This document shows, one piece after another, positions 48,576-58,810 of a DNA stretch of 64,000 nucleotides. Origin of the DNA: Bacteroides sp. (lineage in GTDB: Bacteria > Bacteroidota > Bacteroidia > Bacteroidales > Bacteroidaceae); assembly GCA_021203515.1 (NCBI GenBank), contig JAJQAY010000073.1, positions 1 through 64,000 on the forward strand, in the 5' to 3' direction. Each line of letters begins with the position of its first letter. Within the stretch, counting starts at the first letter, position 1. A program made the position numbers and the translations under genes. The notes beneath the pieces were generated by a model, which saw only the letters and a list, made by a program, of their open reading frames with translations, did not search any database and was not told the origin of the DNA.

Positions 48576-50502
48576 TTTTCCCGGCTTTACTATAGTTCAA
48601 TGTGATTTTCTCCCCATCCTTTTCTATCTCTATGCAAGAAGTGTTAAACGGAGCCTTACAATAAGGATTGTCATATCTATATTCCCAACGCAACGGCATT
48701 TCCTTACCTTTCACACAGAAAGGAGCATCTCATCCATAGGAAATCAAACCTTCGGACGGCGAATTATAACTGATATTCAGCCCGTCATTGTGGAATGCAG
48801 CAGCAGATACGGCTTCGATAAACTTAGAGAAACTGCCCCATTGCGACTTCGAACCGGTTTTACAAATCCAGATATTCTGTCGTCCTTTTGCCAGGAACTC
48901 ACAAATCTCACCTCTATCATCGGCTTTCAGCTCGGCCGCATTCCTGGAGTACAAGGCTACATAGCCATCTTCTTTGCGACCAAATATCCAGGAGCCGGAA
49001 ACATGCACCTCATCAAAGTCATTCACTGGAAAATACGCATGAGAATAATCATTCTTCTGGTTATCGGGGATATTATAGATGCAGATTACTACATTCTTGT
49101 TTTGAGCCGCGCGAGGCAGAATCTCATTGCCGGCCCAGGTATTAGGAGACCAGCGCAGGTTCTTTCCACCGGGATGATTGGTATATACCAAAGCCTTATT
49201 GCCCAACGTAGCCTGCCAGATATGCTGTTGATAATCCGGAGCGCCTTTTCTGTAATCCATCGCACAACTCAGCATATAGTCGGCAGTGCGATAGGTTTCT
49301 ATATTGGCTTCGGAAAGTGCAAAACGGTCGAGATGCATATTAACCAGTTTGCTATATTTAGCAATCTGTTCGTCATATTTCTTGATGTATTCATCGTAGT
49401 TGCGATAGGGCCACACATCATTCTTTTCTGAAATCTGCTTGGACATACGAATAGCCATCGGATGTATGAATTCCTGCATACTCCAGAAGATATGACAATC
49501 CAACTCGTTTTCGTAGGAAATGCCATAGGAAGGAGCATCTTCTACGTTGATACTTACCCGTTGGCGGCTCAACAAGGGTGTCTTGTAGTCCACCGCAATA
49601 TCCTGAATTACCTTCGGGCAGCGATAAGAACTCGTGGCCAAGGCAACGGGCCCCATTACTTCCGCACGATCATAGGTACCGACACCGAATACCAACTTGG
49701 CTAATGGAGCCGTATTGTGCGCACCGGATATTAACGAATGAGCATAAGTACGTCCGCTTGACGACCCCAGAAAACCTTTATAATTATTCAAAGCTACATC
49801 AAACAGCAACAAATCGAGCACCATACCGGCCTTTGCACGAATAACCTTATCCTCGGCAAAATCATACAGGTTGGCCAGCAGCAATACCTCCACATCATAG
49901 TAGGTAGACATCCACTCACTGAAACCGAAGCGGAAGCGATTATCCAACCACCGCACCAAACGCTCTTTAGCATGTTCCATGTGTTGCTTACCGGTCATTC
50001 CGTTGGTAAACTTCTCTTTCTTGTAAAGTTGTCCTGCCAGCAGTTCGGCCGTGTGATACAGAGCCTGATGATTTTCCGTATGATAGCAACGATAGGTCGT
50101 ATCACGCCGTCCGTCATCCCACCAATATTTAAAATCGAGGATGTACGCTTCGACATCTCCTTTCATTTCTTGCGGGATATACTTCTGTTTACCATCCAGA
50201 TAAACCATACGGAGCAGGCAGTTGAGCGTAAAGTCATTGCAGTCATGATTCGACCTGATGACAGCGAGTACTTCCTTCATATTATCCTCTTCTACAGGAA
50301 GGCCCGCGGCCGCACGTGTTGCCTGACGAAAGACTCCATACAGAAAACCTTCGACACCATTCTCCGAGTAATAATCGAGAAATTGCTTGCAACGTTCTTC
50401 ATAAGTCCCGCGAGGGGAACTCCAGTATTCATCCGGCTGACGGGCTTGCGTCGGCAAGGCAAACAGACAAGCCAACAGCATGATAAGGATTGTATTTTTC
50501 AT
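48565..50502 (-). CDS. Secreted lyase-like protein of the locus, with in-frame TGA
   Basis: Signal peptide MKNTILIMLLACLFALPTQA, then an alpha-rich N-terminal half (NHDCNDFTLNCLLRMVYLDG; RCYHTENHQALYHTAELLAG) and a beta-rich C-terminal half (ATLGNKALVYTNHPGGKNLR; SGSWIFGRKEDGYVALYSRN), the build of an (alpha/alpha) toroid plus beta-sandwich polysaccharide lyase. I cannot assign a family. The frame stops at TGA (48730-48732) after GLISYG but continues in the same frame as DAPFCVKGKEMPLRWEYRYD to the TAA at 48565, 645 residues, ending inside the MFS start. The extension looks like the end of a beta-sandwich, so the TGA is probably a point lesion or error (CGA or TGG would fit). GH105 in the operon would process lyase products. 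Confidence 0.75.
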
Positions 50503-50514
50503 ATTTCTGTTTAT

Positions 50515-52665
50515 TTATTCATAAAGCCCTTTCCAGTCGTGCGGGAAAGGTATTGTTTGATAATATTTCAATGAATGACGGGGTTGTTCCAGGTTTGCAG
50601 GAATAGGCAGACCGGAATACTCCTGGAAGAAAAGCAGGCAACCGTCCCGCCACCAGATGGCTTCCCGTTCCTGATACTTCAATAAAGATGCAACATGGTT
50701 AAAACGTTCATCGTCAATCTTACCTTTCAAGCCACTCCATATTGCCTGCATCAACCGAACCTCGTTCACGCCTTTATAATAGTGGCCGACCAGTTCGTCC
50801 CACAACGTTTTTCCCGAAGCCATTTCGTAGGTCCAGGGAACGCGATGGAACCATAACAAATATTCCGGAGGGCACTTCTTGATGTCGTCGAACTTTTCGC
50901 ACACCGGAGAATGATATTGCCGGGTAGCTCCCGTGCCATCGACCGTTCTGTCCACCCCGATGCTATCCTTCGTTATCTTATGATAATCGAAAGCAGTCCA
51001 CACCGGGTCGTCATGCCAAGATTCGGGCCCGTTGTGCGTATCATAATTCATGATATGGTTTAGTCCGAGAGGCATCGTATAGTCCACATACGTTTCACGG
51101 GACATAAGCATAATCTTCAAGACCGGAGACAGTACATTCTCTTCATTAGAGAAAGTCATTCTCGCCCAGTCTTCGGCAATCTGCACCGAACTCATATCCG
51201 GGTTCCAAGCCAAGCGACCGAAAGCATACCAGTTCGCCTGACCGAACAGATGTCCAGTCCAGTTGAGGTCTGTGCCGATATTGGGAACGCCGGCAATGGC
51301 TGAAATACCGTGAGTCTTTTGATAGTTCTGCAAGACCTTTGAAACCGTAGAACCTTTGCCGTTTTCATAAGTATCCGATTGAAGCGTTTCTTCAAACAGA
51401 GTGCCTAGATATACCAAATGTCCCGCATGTCCCAAATTCTCCTGAGTAATCTGGAACTCCAAAGACAGCGGCGTGCCGGGCATACCACCGAATAAAGGAT
51501 GAAAAGGTTCACGCGGTTGGAAATCTATAGGCCCGTTCTTCGGTTGGACAAAAACATTCTTTCCAAATTCTCCGTCAAGCGGTTTGAACTCATTATATCC
51601 GTTTATCACTCGGTCTACGTGCCGTTCGTTTTGATAGACGAAAGCTCTCCAGAACACAACGCCTCCGTAAGGTTCCAAAGCTTCGGCAAGCATATTGGCA
51701 CCATCGGCATGGGAACAGCCGTAATCTTGCGGCCCGGGTTGCCCTTCCGAGTTCGCCTTAACCAGAAAGCCGCCGAAGTCAGGAATTAGCGAATAGATTT
51801 CCTTCACTTTATCTTTCCACCATTGCCGCACCTGCGGGTCTTTAGGATTAGCGGTCTTCAACCCTCCTATCTCTTTGGGTGCACTAAACTTAGCCGTCAG
51901 ATAAACTTTGATACCATAAGGACGGAATACATCTGCCAGTCCGGAGGCTTTTACCAGCCAATCCGTACGCAAACTCTTGGCCTGCGCATTCACATTGTTG
52001 AGCACCGCACCATTGATGCCGATAGAAGCATTGGCACGTGCATAATCCGTATAGCGTTGTTCCTTGTAAGACGGAAGCCTCTCCCAATTCCAGATACTAT
52101 AGCCGGCATAGCCGCGTTCTATCGTTCCGTTCAGATTATCCCAGTGGTTCAATACACGGTATTTCAGTTTCGGGTTCTCCGTGATGGTCAGTTTATCCAG
52201 AGGTTGATTGGTCTGCATCAGCCGGAGATAGTGGAAAACACCATACAGCACTCCTATATCTGTCCGGGCAGCGATAACGGTAACCTTCTTTCCTTCCATC
52301 TTACAGCTTTGGATTAAATAGCCTTCGTCCGACAATCCGTTGATTTCATCGTAGAATAATTGTTTTTTGAACGAGGATACGGATTGAGGCGTACCGACCA
52401 CCAGCACATTATCCTCTAATGCTGCCGCCTCTGCGAAAGCCACTCCCAGCAGTCCCTTCAAACCGGCTTGCAGCTCTTGTCTTGCAGCAACCAGGCTTTC
52501 GGTTTCTCCCGGAAACATTACTTTCCGGTTCTTCAGCCGGTAAGCCTCACAAAGAGCACCCTCACCTACCGGCTGATAGCGTAACCATAGCTCATATCCA
52601 CTCTCTGCATGCAGCCATTGCGTGCAACACAACAAGAGTAGCAAACCTATCGTTTTCAAGTTCAT
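50515..52665 (-). CDS. GH67 alpha-glucuronidase
   Basis: 716 residues with a signal peptide (MNLKTIGLLLLLCCTQWLHA). N-terminal GH67N-like domain, then the catalytic barrel with family signatures KYRVLNHWDNLNGTIERGYA, GGFLVKANSEGQPGPQDYG (carrying one of the catalytic acids), YTMPLGLNHIM and LWFHRVPWTYEM. GH67 removes alpha-1,2-linked (4-O-methyl)glucuronic acid from the non-reducing end of oligosaccharides, classically from glucuronoxylan. Here no xylanase or xylosidase is present, so the acceptor sugar may differ. It lies 16 bases after GH97 and 12 bases before the lyase-like gene. Frame intact. Confidence 0.94.
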   Translation of the reverse strand: MNLKTIGLLLLLCCTQWLHAESGYELWLRYQPVGEGALCEAYRLKNRKVMFPGETESLVAARQELQAGLKGLLGVAFAEAAALEDNVLVVGTPQSVSSFKKQLFYDEINGLSDEGYLIQSCKMEGKKVTVIAARTDIGVLYGVFHYLRLMQTNQPLDKLTITENPKLKYRVLNHWDNLNGTIERGYAGYSIWNWERLPSYKEQRYTDYARANASIGINGAVLNNVNAQAKSLRTDWLVKASGLADVFRPYGIKVYLTAKFSAPKEIGGLKTANPKDPQVRQWWKDKVKEIYSLIPDFGGFLVKANSEGQPGPQDYGCSHADGANMLAEALEPYGGVVFWRAFVYQNERHVDRVINGYNEFKPLDGEFGKNVFVQPKNGPIDFQPREPFHPLFGGMPGTPLSLEFQITQENLGHAGHLVYLGTLFEETLQSDTYENGKGSTVSKVLQNYQKTHGISAIAGVPNIGTDLNWTGHLFGQANWYAFGRLAWNPDMSSVQIAEDWARMTFSNEENVLSPVLKIMLMSRETYVDYTMPLGLNHIMNYDTHNGPESWHDDPVWTAFDYHKITKDSIGVDRTVDGTGATRQYHSPVCEKFDDIKKCPPEYLLWFHRVPWTYEMASGKTLWDELVGHYYKGVNEVRLMQAIWSGLKGKIDDERFNHVASLLKYQEREAIWWRDGCLLFFQEYSGLPIPANLEQPRHSLKYYQTIPFPHDWKGLYE

Positions 52666-52681
52666 AATATCGTTCCGTTTT

Positions 52682-54629
52682 TTATTCGATTACGCCTGCC
52701 CAACCGCCATTGCGAACCAATTTCATCGTCAGCTTGCTAGCGTTTGTCACCGTTGTCTCTTTCTTCTTATAGCCCATCGCCTGACGGTCCGCATTGATAC
52801 CATCCTCAAAATAAGTAAGATGCAGTTCCTTGTTCTCCGGCAAGAAGCTCAAATCCACGTCAATATCCCGTCCCGTGTTGTTGGTGATAGCACCGATAAA
52901 CCATCTATCTCCGCTGCGACGGGCAATGACGACGTATTCTCCCACCTTGGCGTTCAGCACTTTAGTTTCATCCCACAACACCGGAACACTGGATATAAAC
53001 TCCGTGCAAGGACGCTCACGATAATAGTACACCGGATTATCCGCCAACATCTGCAAACCACTCTCGAATACCACGAACAAAGCCATCTGGTAAGCACGTG
53101 TCCCCGACCCCATTGCATTGGCGCGGGTAGAACGGTTATCCTCCGGCTGTGCAGAGAACATAGAGCCGGGGGTAAAATCCATCGGGCCTACTGCATTACG
53201 CATAAACGGCAGATAAATAGAATTTGCAGGCTTACAGTTGCCGCCCTGTTCCATACCCAGCACGCCTTCATATGAAAGAATATTCGGGTATCTGCATTCC
53301 AATCACGCCGGTTTGAATGCACCGTGGAAATCCACAAACAATTTATTCTTTGCAGCTTCCTTAGCCACCCGTTTATAATAGTTCACCATCCACTGATCGC
53401 TACGATCCATAAAGTCTATCTTCACACCGGCAATGCCCCAATCGGCAAACGTCTTGAACACATCGGGATGATTTTCCACCGTCAGCCAGGTCAGCCACAA
53501 CACAATCTTCACATTACGTTCATTACCGTACTTAATCAACTCCTGCAAATCAATGGTAGGATTGGGTGTGAACGGGTCGCGGGTAGTCTTCGCCCATCCC
53601 TCATCCATAATGATATAAGGAATGCCGAAAGTGGAAGCAAAATCAATATAGTATTTATAGGAATCCATGTTGTAGCCGGAACGGAAATCAACTCCGAACA
53701 AGCGGGCATCATGCCACCATTCCCAACTCACCTGCCCCGGTTTTACCCAACTATAGTCTTCCAGTTCACAAGGCGAAGAAAGGTTATAGACCATTTCATT
53801 GGCAACAATCTCTCTGTCATCCTTAGAAATCACAAAGAAACGCCACGGGAAATTTCTTTTGCCGGAGGTCTTGGCTATATAATCGGCCTCTTTCAGCATC
53901 TTCACGCTACGGTCTCCGTCTTCACCAAATTCCAACGGACACTTGGGGAAAAGCGATTGCAAACCATTGTTACCCGTACCCTTCAGGAACATACAGGGGG
54001 TAATCCTGCAAATCGGCTTCGGATATTAATATCTTATACTGTTTGTCCGTCTCCAGCAACACGGGCAGATAGCTCATGCGGTCTGTCGGCTTGTATTCCT
54101 TTGTCTTCACATGGCTATATGGAGACTCGTAAGAAGTTTTAAAGCTGGCCGGCTGGGCTATATGAGCCAGATAATCGGCCGGGAAGTTGATTACAAAGTC
54201 TTCTCCCGTCACTTCAACCTCACCTTTCTTGTCTGTTACGAAGCGATAGGCCATTCCATTGTCAAACACACGGAACTCGATGGCGTAATTACCCGCCATA
54301 TTCATGCGCAAAGTATTGCAATGATTCTCTACGATGGCGTTTTTCAAGGGTATCTCCCGTTTTACGCTTTCACTAATCTTACCGCGCTTTATTCCTTTCA
54401 GCTTGGGCTGCTCTCCCAGAACTTCACTGCCCAGCGTCATCGTTAAGGAACAGTTATCCAGCAATAAATCACTGCCTGAATAGACCGAGTAATACACCTT
54501 GTCTTTCAGTTCTATATTCACTTTCAATTTGCCGTCCGGCGACTGTACACTGACTTCTTTGGCAGAAACTTCTCCTCCGTATAAGCACAACAGTGCTACC
54601 AGCAGAGGCATAAAATACTTTTGTATCAT
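52682..54629 (-). CDS. GH97 alpha-glycosidase (alpha-galactosidase-like), frameshift and in-frame stop
   Basis: Restored length 648. Signal peptide (MIQKYFMPLLVALLCLYGGEVSA), N-terminal beta-sandwich (VSVQSPDGKLKVNIEL), the TIM barrel (SWEWWHDARLFGVDFRSGYN, IPYIIMDEGWA, IKIVLWLTW-like VKIVLWLTW, GVKIDFMDRSDQ, DFHGAFKPAG) and a C-terminal sheet. The aspartate in VKIDF sits where retaining GH97 members have their nucleophile, so I favour alpha-galactosidase over alpha-glucosidase. Lesions: a C run of five instead of four near 53995 (SEADLQDYPCMFLKGTG restored), and TGA at 53303-53305 where the family has glycine (GGA; KPAGLECRYPNILSYEG). Confidence 0.85.
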
Positions 54630-54650
54630 TGTTTGTATATTATTATATGA

Positions 54651-55772
54651 TTATTTTTCCAGAAATGCATTCACACACCACAATACCGGAGCTTGTCCGT
54701 GCATATTGTCCAACAAGGTGCGGCGATTTAGATAGAACTGACGGTCGTTGGCCTTGTTCGTTCCCTCGCAAACGCCTGCAATATCCCCGTTCTCATCAAT
54801 ATGTCCCACCAAGACTATCCAGGCCTTGCGGGCTACGGGAGCGTAAACGGCTTCGTCCAGCCAGCCTTGCTTCACCCCTTTAATCATGGCGTAAGTAAAC
54901 ATGGCCGAACCGGATGTCTCCGTCCAGGATGTTTTATCATCAACCAATTGTCCCCACAACCCATCTTCTTTCTGATACTTCCGCAAAGTCTCCATCATCT
55001 TCCGATAAGACTTCAGGATACGGGTACGATTGGGATTATCTTCGGGAAGAAGGCCGAGGAGTTCCGTCATTCCGGCCGCCATCCAGCCGTTGCCGCGTCC
55101 CCAGAAGAACGGGGTATCTTCTGCATGATAGAACAATCCGTTGGGACGCTGTATCTTATCAAGATAAACCACCATCTCGGCTGCGGCACGGTCTATGTAC
55201 TTACAGTCTTTTGTCACCCCATAGGCTTGTGACTGAATGGCTGAAATCATAAACATGTCATCAATCCAGTAACGGGTTTGCCAGGAGAGACCCTTGTCCA
55301 ACAATGCCTAATATTCCTCTTTATGCTTTGTGTTGCGAGGCATTTTCCATTGCTCGTCTGCATACCAAATTCCCATGTGATAATAGATTTCTTTGCCGGT
55401 CTGTGCATACAGTTGCAAAGGTATCGTTCCGAATACCGTATGGTCTACATGGTCGGGCAGCGGCTGCAAACGACGTTCCGGACCGAAAATCGGTAAGAAG
55501 CGTTCTTCCAACTGGCGGAGCAGTTTCTTATTTTTAGTTATATCCGCATAGCGCAATGCGCCAAACCACGCACAAGTTTCGGGATAAGTAATTTCATTGG
55601 GAGGAGCCGGGTTGCCATTGAAGTTGGGATGCGGCACTTCTACGAAACGCTTGCTTACCAACTCGCCCACTGTTTTGGGCGATGTCCCTTCCGGCCAATC
55701 TTTAAAAGCCTTTTGTGCCGACACCCCAAGCGGTATGCACACCATTAAACCGGCTACTATTAATTTACGCAT
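54651..55772 (-). CDS. GH105 unsaturated uronyl hydrolase, in-frame TAG
   Basis: Signal peptide MRKLIVAGLMVCIPLGVSAQ, then an (alpha/alpha)6 barrel: family marks are WQTRYWIDDMFMISAIQSQA, NGLFYHAEDTPFFWGRGNGW, ETSGSAMFTYAMIKGV and the C-terminal YLNRRTLLDNMHGQAPVLW. GH105 cleaves delta-4,5-unsaturated glucuronic or galacturonic acid from the ends of lyase products. A TAG at 55305-55307 (HKEEY-stop-ALLDKGLSW) interrupts one continuous frame; CAG for glutamine is the likely ancestral codon. Full length would be 373 residues. It starts 14 bases after GH125. Confidence 0.88.
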
Positions 55773-55786
55773 ATCTACTCCTCCTC

Positions 55787-57268
55787 TTATTTAATGTTAT
55801 TCAATACGTCCAACTTCCCATCATTCACAAGTTTCAAAATCAGTTCGCCGAACAATGTATTCTGCCAGGCAAACCAGGCGCGGGTAAACTTCTCCGGATT
55901 ATCTTTATTGAAAGGCTCGTGCATGAAGCCCATACCGGCATCGGTACTCATCAGCATCCGGATGCATTCTTCAATCTCTTTGTCATCCTGACTGGTGAAC
56001 GCCTTCATCATAATGCTCATCGGCCAAATCATATCATAGTCGATATGCGGGCCACCGATGCCTTCACCGGCCTTTCCCTTAAAGAAATACGGATTATCCT
56101 CACTCCACACGAAACGGCGGGTATTCTGATAGATAGGGTCGTTGACATCCACATTCCCCAGATAAGGCATAGCCAGAAGGCTAGGCACATTGGCATCGTC
56201 CATAAACAGTTGGTTGCCGAAGCCATCTACTTCAAAGGCGTAAATCGTGCCATACTTAGGATGATTGAAGGTGGCATACTTCTTCAAAGCTGTTTCCACT
56301 TCATCGGCAAGGGCCGTACATTCGTCGGCCAGAGTCTGCTCCTTGTTTATTTTCACCAATATCTCAGCCGCCTTGCGCAAGGAAGTCACAGCGAAGAAGT
56401 TAGCCGGAATTAAGAATTGATAGGTAGCAGCATCATCCGAAGGGCGGAAAGAAGAAACAATCAACCCCACAGGCTTCACCGGGTGTCCGTATCCGTCGTT
56501 CTGCATCGTATCCAACTGACGCTCCGTTCTACGCTGGAACTTGTAAGGACCGGGGCCGTCTTTGCGCTGTTGTTCCTTAAAGGTTTTCAGAATGTTCTTG
56601 ATTGCTTGTATCCAGTCCGCACCGAAAACGGAAGCATCTCCGGTCACCTGCCAATAGTGATAGGCCAGGCGCAAAGGATAGCACAAGGAGTCTATTTCAT
56701 ATTTACGCTCGTGAAGTTCCGGTTTCATGTCGGTCAGGTCACTCATCCAGTCGCCACCGGTAGGCCCGTCATTGAATGCGTTGGCATATGGGTCGATATT
56801 GATACATTTCCAATGGCGCAACACCACCCCGCGAAGCATCTTCTTCAGTTCGGGGTCGGAATTAGCCAACTGCACATAAGGCCATACCTGCGCTCCCGAG
56901 TCGCGCAACCACATGGCATGAATATCACCGGTATAGACAAACGTATCATCCTCGCCATTCAGCTTCCGGTAGTGTACGGTCGTGTCGAGCGTATTCGGAA
57001 AGCAGTTTTCAAACATCCAGGCCAAATAAGGATTAGCCAGCATCTTCTTCACTTCGGCAATCTTCTTTTCCACAGCATCCGATACGAACAGCCGTTCCTT
57101 CTTTTCCGGACGACGGTTTACATACTTACCGATATTGTCGCACACCGCAACCGTCTCGTCCACAGTGTTCACGGCCACAGCCGCACCACCCTCCGCCGGA
57201 TAGAGGGAGAGTCCCAACAGCAAGGCGGAAGCCGCCACCATTTTCTTGTTCATTGATTGTTTTTTCAT
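55787..57268 (-). CDS. GH125 exo-alpha-1,6-mannosidase
   Basis: 493 residues from MKKQSMNKKMVAASALLLGL (signal peptide); an upstream extension overlapping GH76 is not used. Family GH125 marks: FVYTGDIHAMWLRDSGAQVW, DPYANAFNDGPTGGDW, ERKYEIDSLCYPLRLAY, FRPSDDAATYQFLIPANFF, GGPHIDYDMIWPMSIM and MHEPFNKDNPEKFTRAWFAW. These enzymes remove terminal alpha-1,6-linked mannose by inversion. Together with GH76 it points to an alpha-1,6-mannan backbone. It lies 20 bases after GH76. Frame intact. Confidence 0.94.
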   Translation of the reverse strand: MKKQSMNKKMVAASALLLGLSLYPAEGGAAVAVNTVDETVAVCDNIGKYVNRRPEKKERLFVSDAVEKKIAEVKKMLANPYLAWMFENCFPNTLDTTVHYRKLNGEDDTFVYTGDIHAMWLRDSGAQVWPYVQLANSDPELKKMLRGVVLRHWKCINIDPYANAFNDGPTGGDWMSDLTDMKPELHERKYEIDSLCYPLRLAYHYWQVTGDASVFGADWIQAIKNILKTFKEQQRKDGPGPYKFQRRTERQLDTMQNDGYGHPVKPVGLIVSSFRPSDDAATYQFLIPANFFAVTSLRKAAEILVKINKEQTLADECTALADEVETALKKYATFNHPKYGTIYAFEVDGFGNQLFMDDANVPSLLAMPYLGNVDVNDPIYQNTRRFVWSEDNPYFFKGKAGEGIGGPHIDYDMIWPMSIMMKAFTSQDDKEIEECIRMLMSTDAGMGFMHEPFNKDNPEKFTRAWFAWQNTLFGELILKLVNDGKLDVLNNIK

Positions 57269-57288
57269 GATAGGTATAATTCTTGTTT

Positions 57289-58488
57289 TTATTGTTTCAA
57301 GGTCGATAAGCGGGCATACATTTCTATAAGAGCCGCTTGGGTAAGCAGCCATTTATGCTCCTTCTTGCGGGGTTCCTTCACAAACTGTTCATCCGGGGAC
57401 AAACCATCGGCCTGCCGGTTGGAGACCCGAATATAAGATAAAGTGCTCTTAAAATCATTCAGATATTGCGAATTCTGGTCGATGCCATACAGTTCCTCAA
57501 AACCACGGAGCATAATGGCTACAAACCAGATATTGCCATTCTTTAAAGCCCTGAAAGCAGTGCCGTCCGGGGCAGTGTAATCTTCAAAGAAATAGTCGCT
57601 GCATGACTTTGTCAAATTCTGCGCATCGGCCAGGTATTGTTCTTCTCCGGTCAGTTTGTACAGCAGGGCGGCAGCTTGCAACATTTGTCCGCTATTATAT
57701 TGATATTTGGTTTTACCTACTCTTCCGTCCAGCTTCTTATTGTCGAAATACAGACAGTCCGCCGTATCTTGCAAATTGTCTTGTATCCAGTGATACAAGT
57801 TCTTGCCTGCCTGCAAGTAGGCCTCATCCCCGGTAGCCTGATAAAGTTTCAAAGCCAATACGGACGCCGGAGCGTTGGAACAGGTGTTTTTCGAAAACTT
57901 CTTTTGTTCGCACCAGTAGATGCCGCCTCCCAACACACTGTCACATCCGCTTTCAAGGAACTTCCAAATATTTGCGGAGGAGTTTAAATAATCTTTCCGC
58001 CCGGTCAGTTGATAACTTTCCAGAAAGTCGAGCCCCAGCCAAACATTATCATCGTAAAAGCGGTCGGAGTATCCGGCTTCCGATAGATAGGACTGATAAC
58101 AAGCCGGTTTTCTGATAGTGTCGTAGTACTGTTCAAGTCCCGGAAGAATTATATTCTGCAACAAGGTGTCGTATTTCTTCTCTCCCGTCGCCTTCAGCAG
58201 CGCATTGACGGCAGAATACAGTCCGGAAGTCGGCCATAGGTAGGCTGCTTTATCTTTGCGCATCGCGTCACTGCCTGCCAAGTAAGTTACCATTTCGTTC
58301 TCCTGCTTCGGATAGTTCTCGTTAAACAGGCAACGCTCCGGTACTTTATAATATTTGAATGTACTGTCCAGCAAACCATCCGCATATCCGGCAAACAGTT
58401 CATCACCCGCAGGCCGCATAGAATGTGAACAACTCTGGAATGATAAAGCTCCCAAAACAAGTATTATGCAAATTGCAGTTCTCATCAT
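57289..58488 (-). CDS. GH76-family lipoprotein (endo-alpha-1,6-mannanase-like)
   Basis: 399 residues beginning MMRTAICIILVLGALSFQSC, a lipoprotein signal, so probably surface-anchored. (Alpha/alpha)6 barrel with the paired catalytic aspartates in RFYDDNVWLGLDFLESY; other GH76 marks are GGGIYWCEQKKFSKNTCSNAP, YQYNSGQMLQAAALLYKLTG and NGNIWFVAIMLRGFEELY. The family cuts internal alpha-1,6-mannosidic bonds, as in the backbone of yeast mannan. It is the first gene of the eight-gene enzyme operon that runs down to the esterase with gaps of 4-21 bases or short overlaps. Confidence 0.92.
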   Translation of the reverse strand: MMRTAICIILVLGALSFQSCSHSMRPAGDELFAGYADGLLDSTFKYYKVPERCLFNENYPKQENEMVTYLAGSDAMRKDKAAYLWPTSGLYSAVNALLKATGEKKYDTLLQNIILPGLEQYYDTIRKPACYQSYLSEAGYSDRFYDDNVWLGLDFLESYQLTGRKDYLNSSANIWKFLESGCDSVLGGGIYWCEQKKFSKNTCSNAPASVLALKLYQATGDEAYLQAGKNLYHWIQDNLQDTADCLYFDNKKLDGRVGKTKYQYNSGQMLQAAALLYKLTGEEQYLADAQNLTKSCSDYFFEDYTAPDGTAFRALKNGNIWFVAIMLRGFEELYGIDQNSQYLNDFKSTLSYIRVSNRQADGLSPDEQFVKEPRKKEHKWLLTQAALIEMYARLSTLKQ

Positions 58489-58543
58489 ATTATATTCTTC
58501 GTTTTAAATCGTATTCCCTGCTTATACAAAATTTATTTCACTG

Positions 58544-58551
58544 CAAATATA
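58544..58551 (-). promoter_or_regulatory. -7 promoter element of the GH76 enzyme operon
   Basis: Minus strand reads TATATTTG (TAnnTTTG), 56 bases before the GH76 start. There is no -33 TTTG, as is common for activated promoters. GTCAAC at 58559-58564 lies just upstream. Confidence 0.45.
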
Positions 58552-58687
58552 AGCAGTAGTCAACGCTTTTTATTATCAGCCTCTGACAATAATGTATGCA
58601 GGACTAATTAGGCAAAAACAGACACAGTGAGCCTCCTGCAAGCAAATGTCCTCATCCTTGCCAAAAGTGTATACATCACCAAAAAAA

Positions 58688-58770
58688 CTTCCCCGGTGGG
58701 GAACATAAGGTTCCTCACCGGGGAAGGACACGTTCGGCACCGGGGAACGGTGTGTTCCCCGGTGCCGAAC
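58688..58770. repeat. 22-bp-period dyad array D (four 17-bp arms)
   Basis: Four 17-base arms begin at 58688, 58710, 58732 and 58754, exactly 22 apart, with five-base spacers. Arms 1 and 2 are inverted copies with one mismatch; arms 3 and 4 are perfect inverted copies (GTTCGGCACCGGGGAAC). All share the core CACCGGGGAA or its complement. It lies 41 bases after the stop of the sensor kinase, in an otherwise empty gap (58489-58810) that also holds the GH76 promoter. Confidence 0.92.
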
Positions 58771-58810
58771 TTTTAGAGTAGTTTTGCTCCTCAAATATAG
58801 ACCATGTATC

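Noticed and set aside
48730..48732. Selenocysteine at the TGA of the lyase-like gene
   Set aside because: No SECIS-like hairpin follows that I can see, and the position is in a beta-sandwich tail, not an active-site redox motif.
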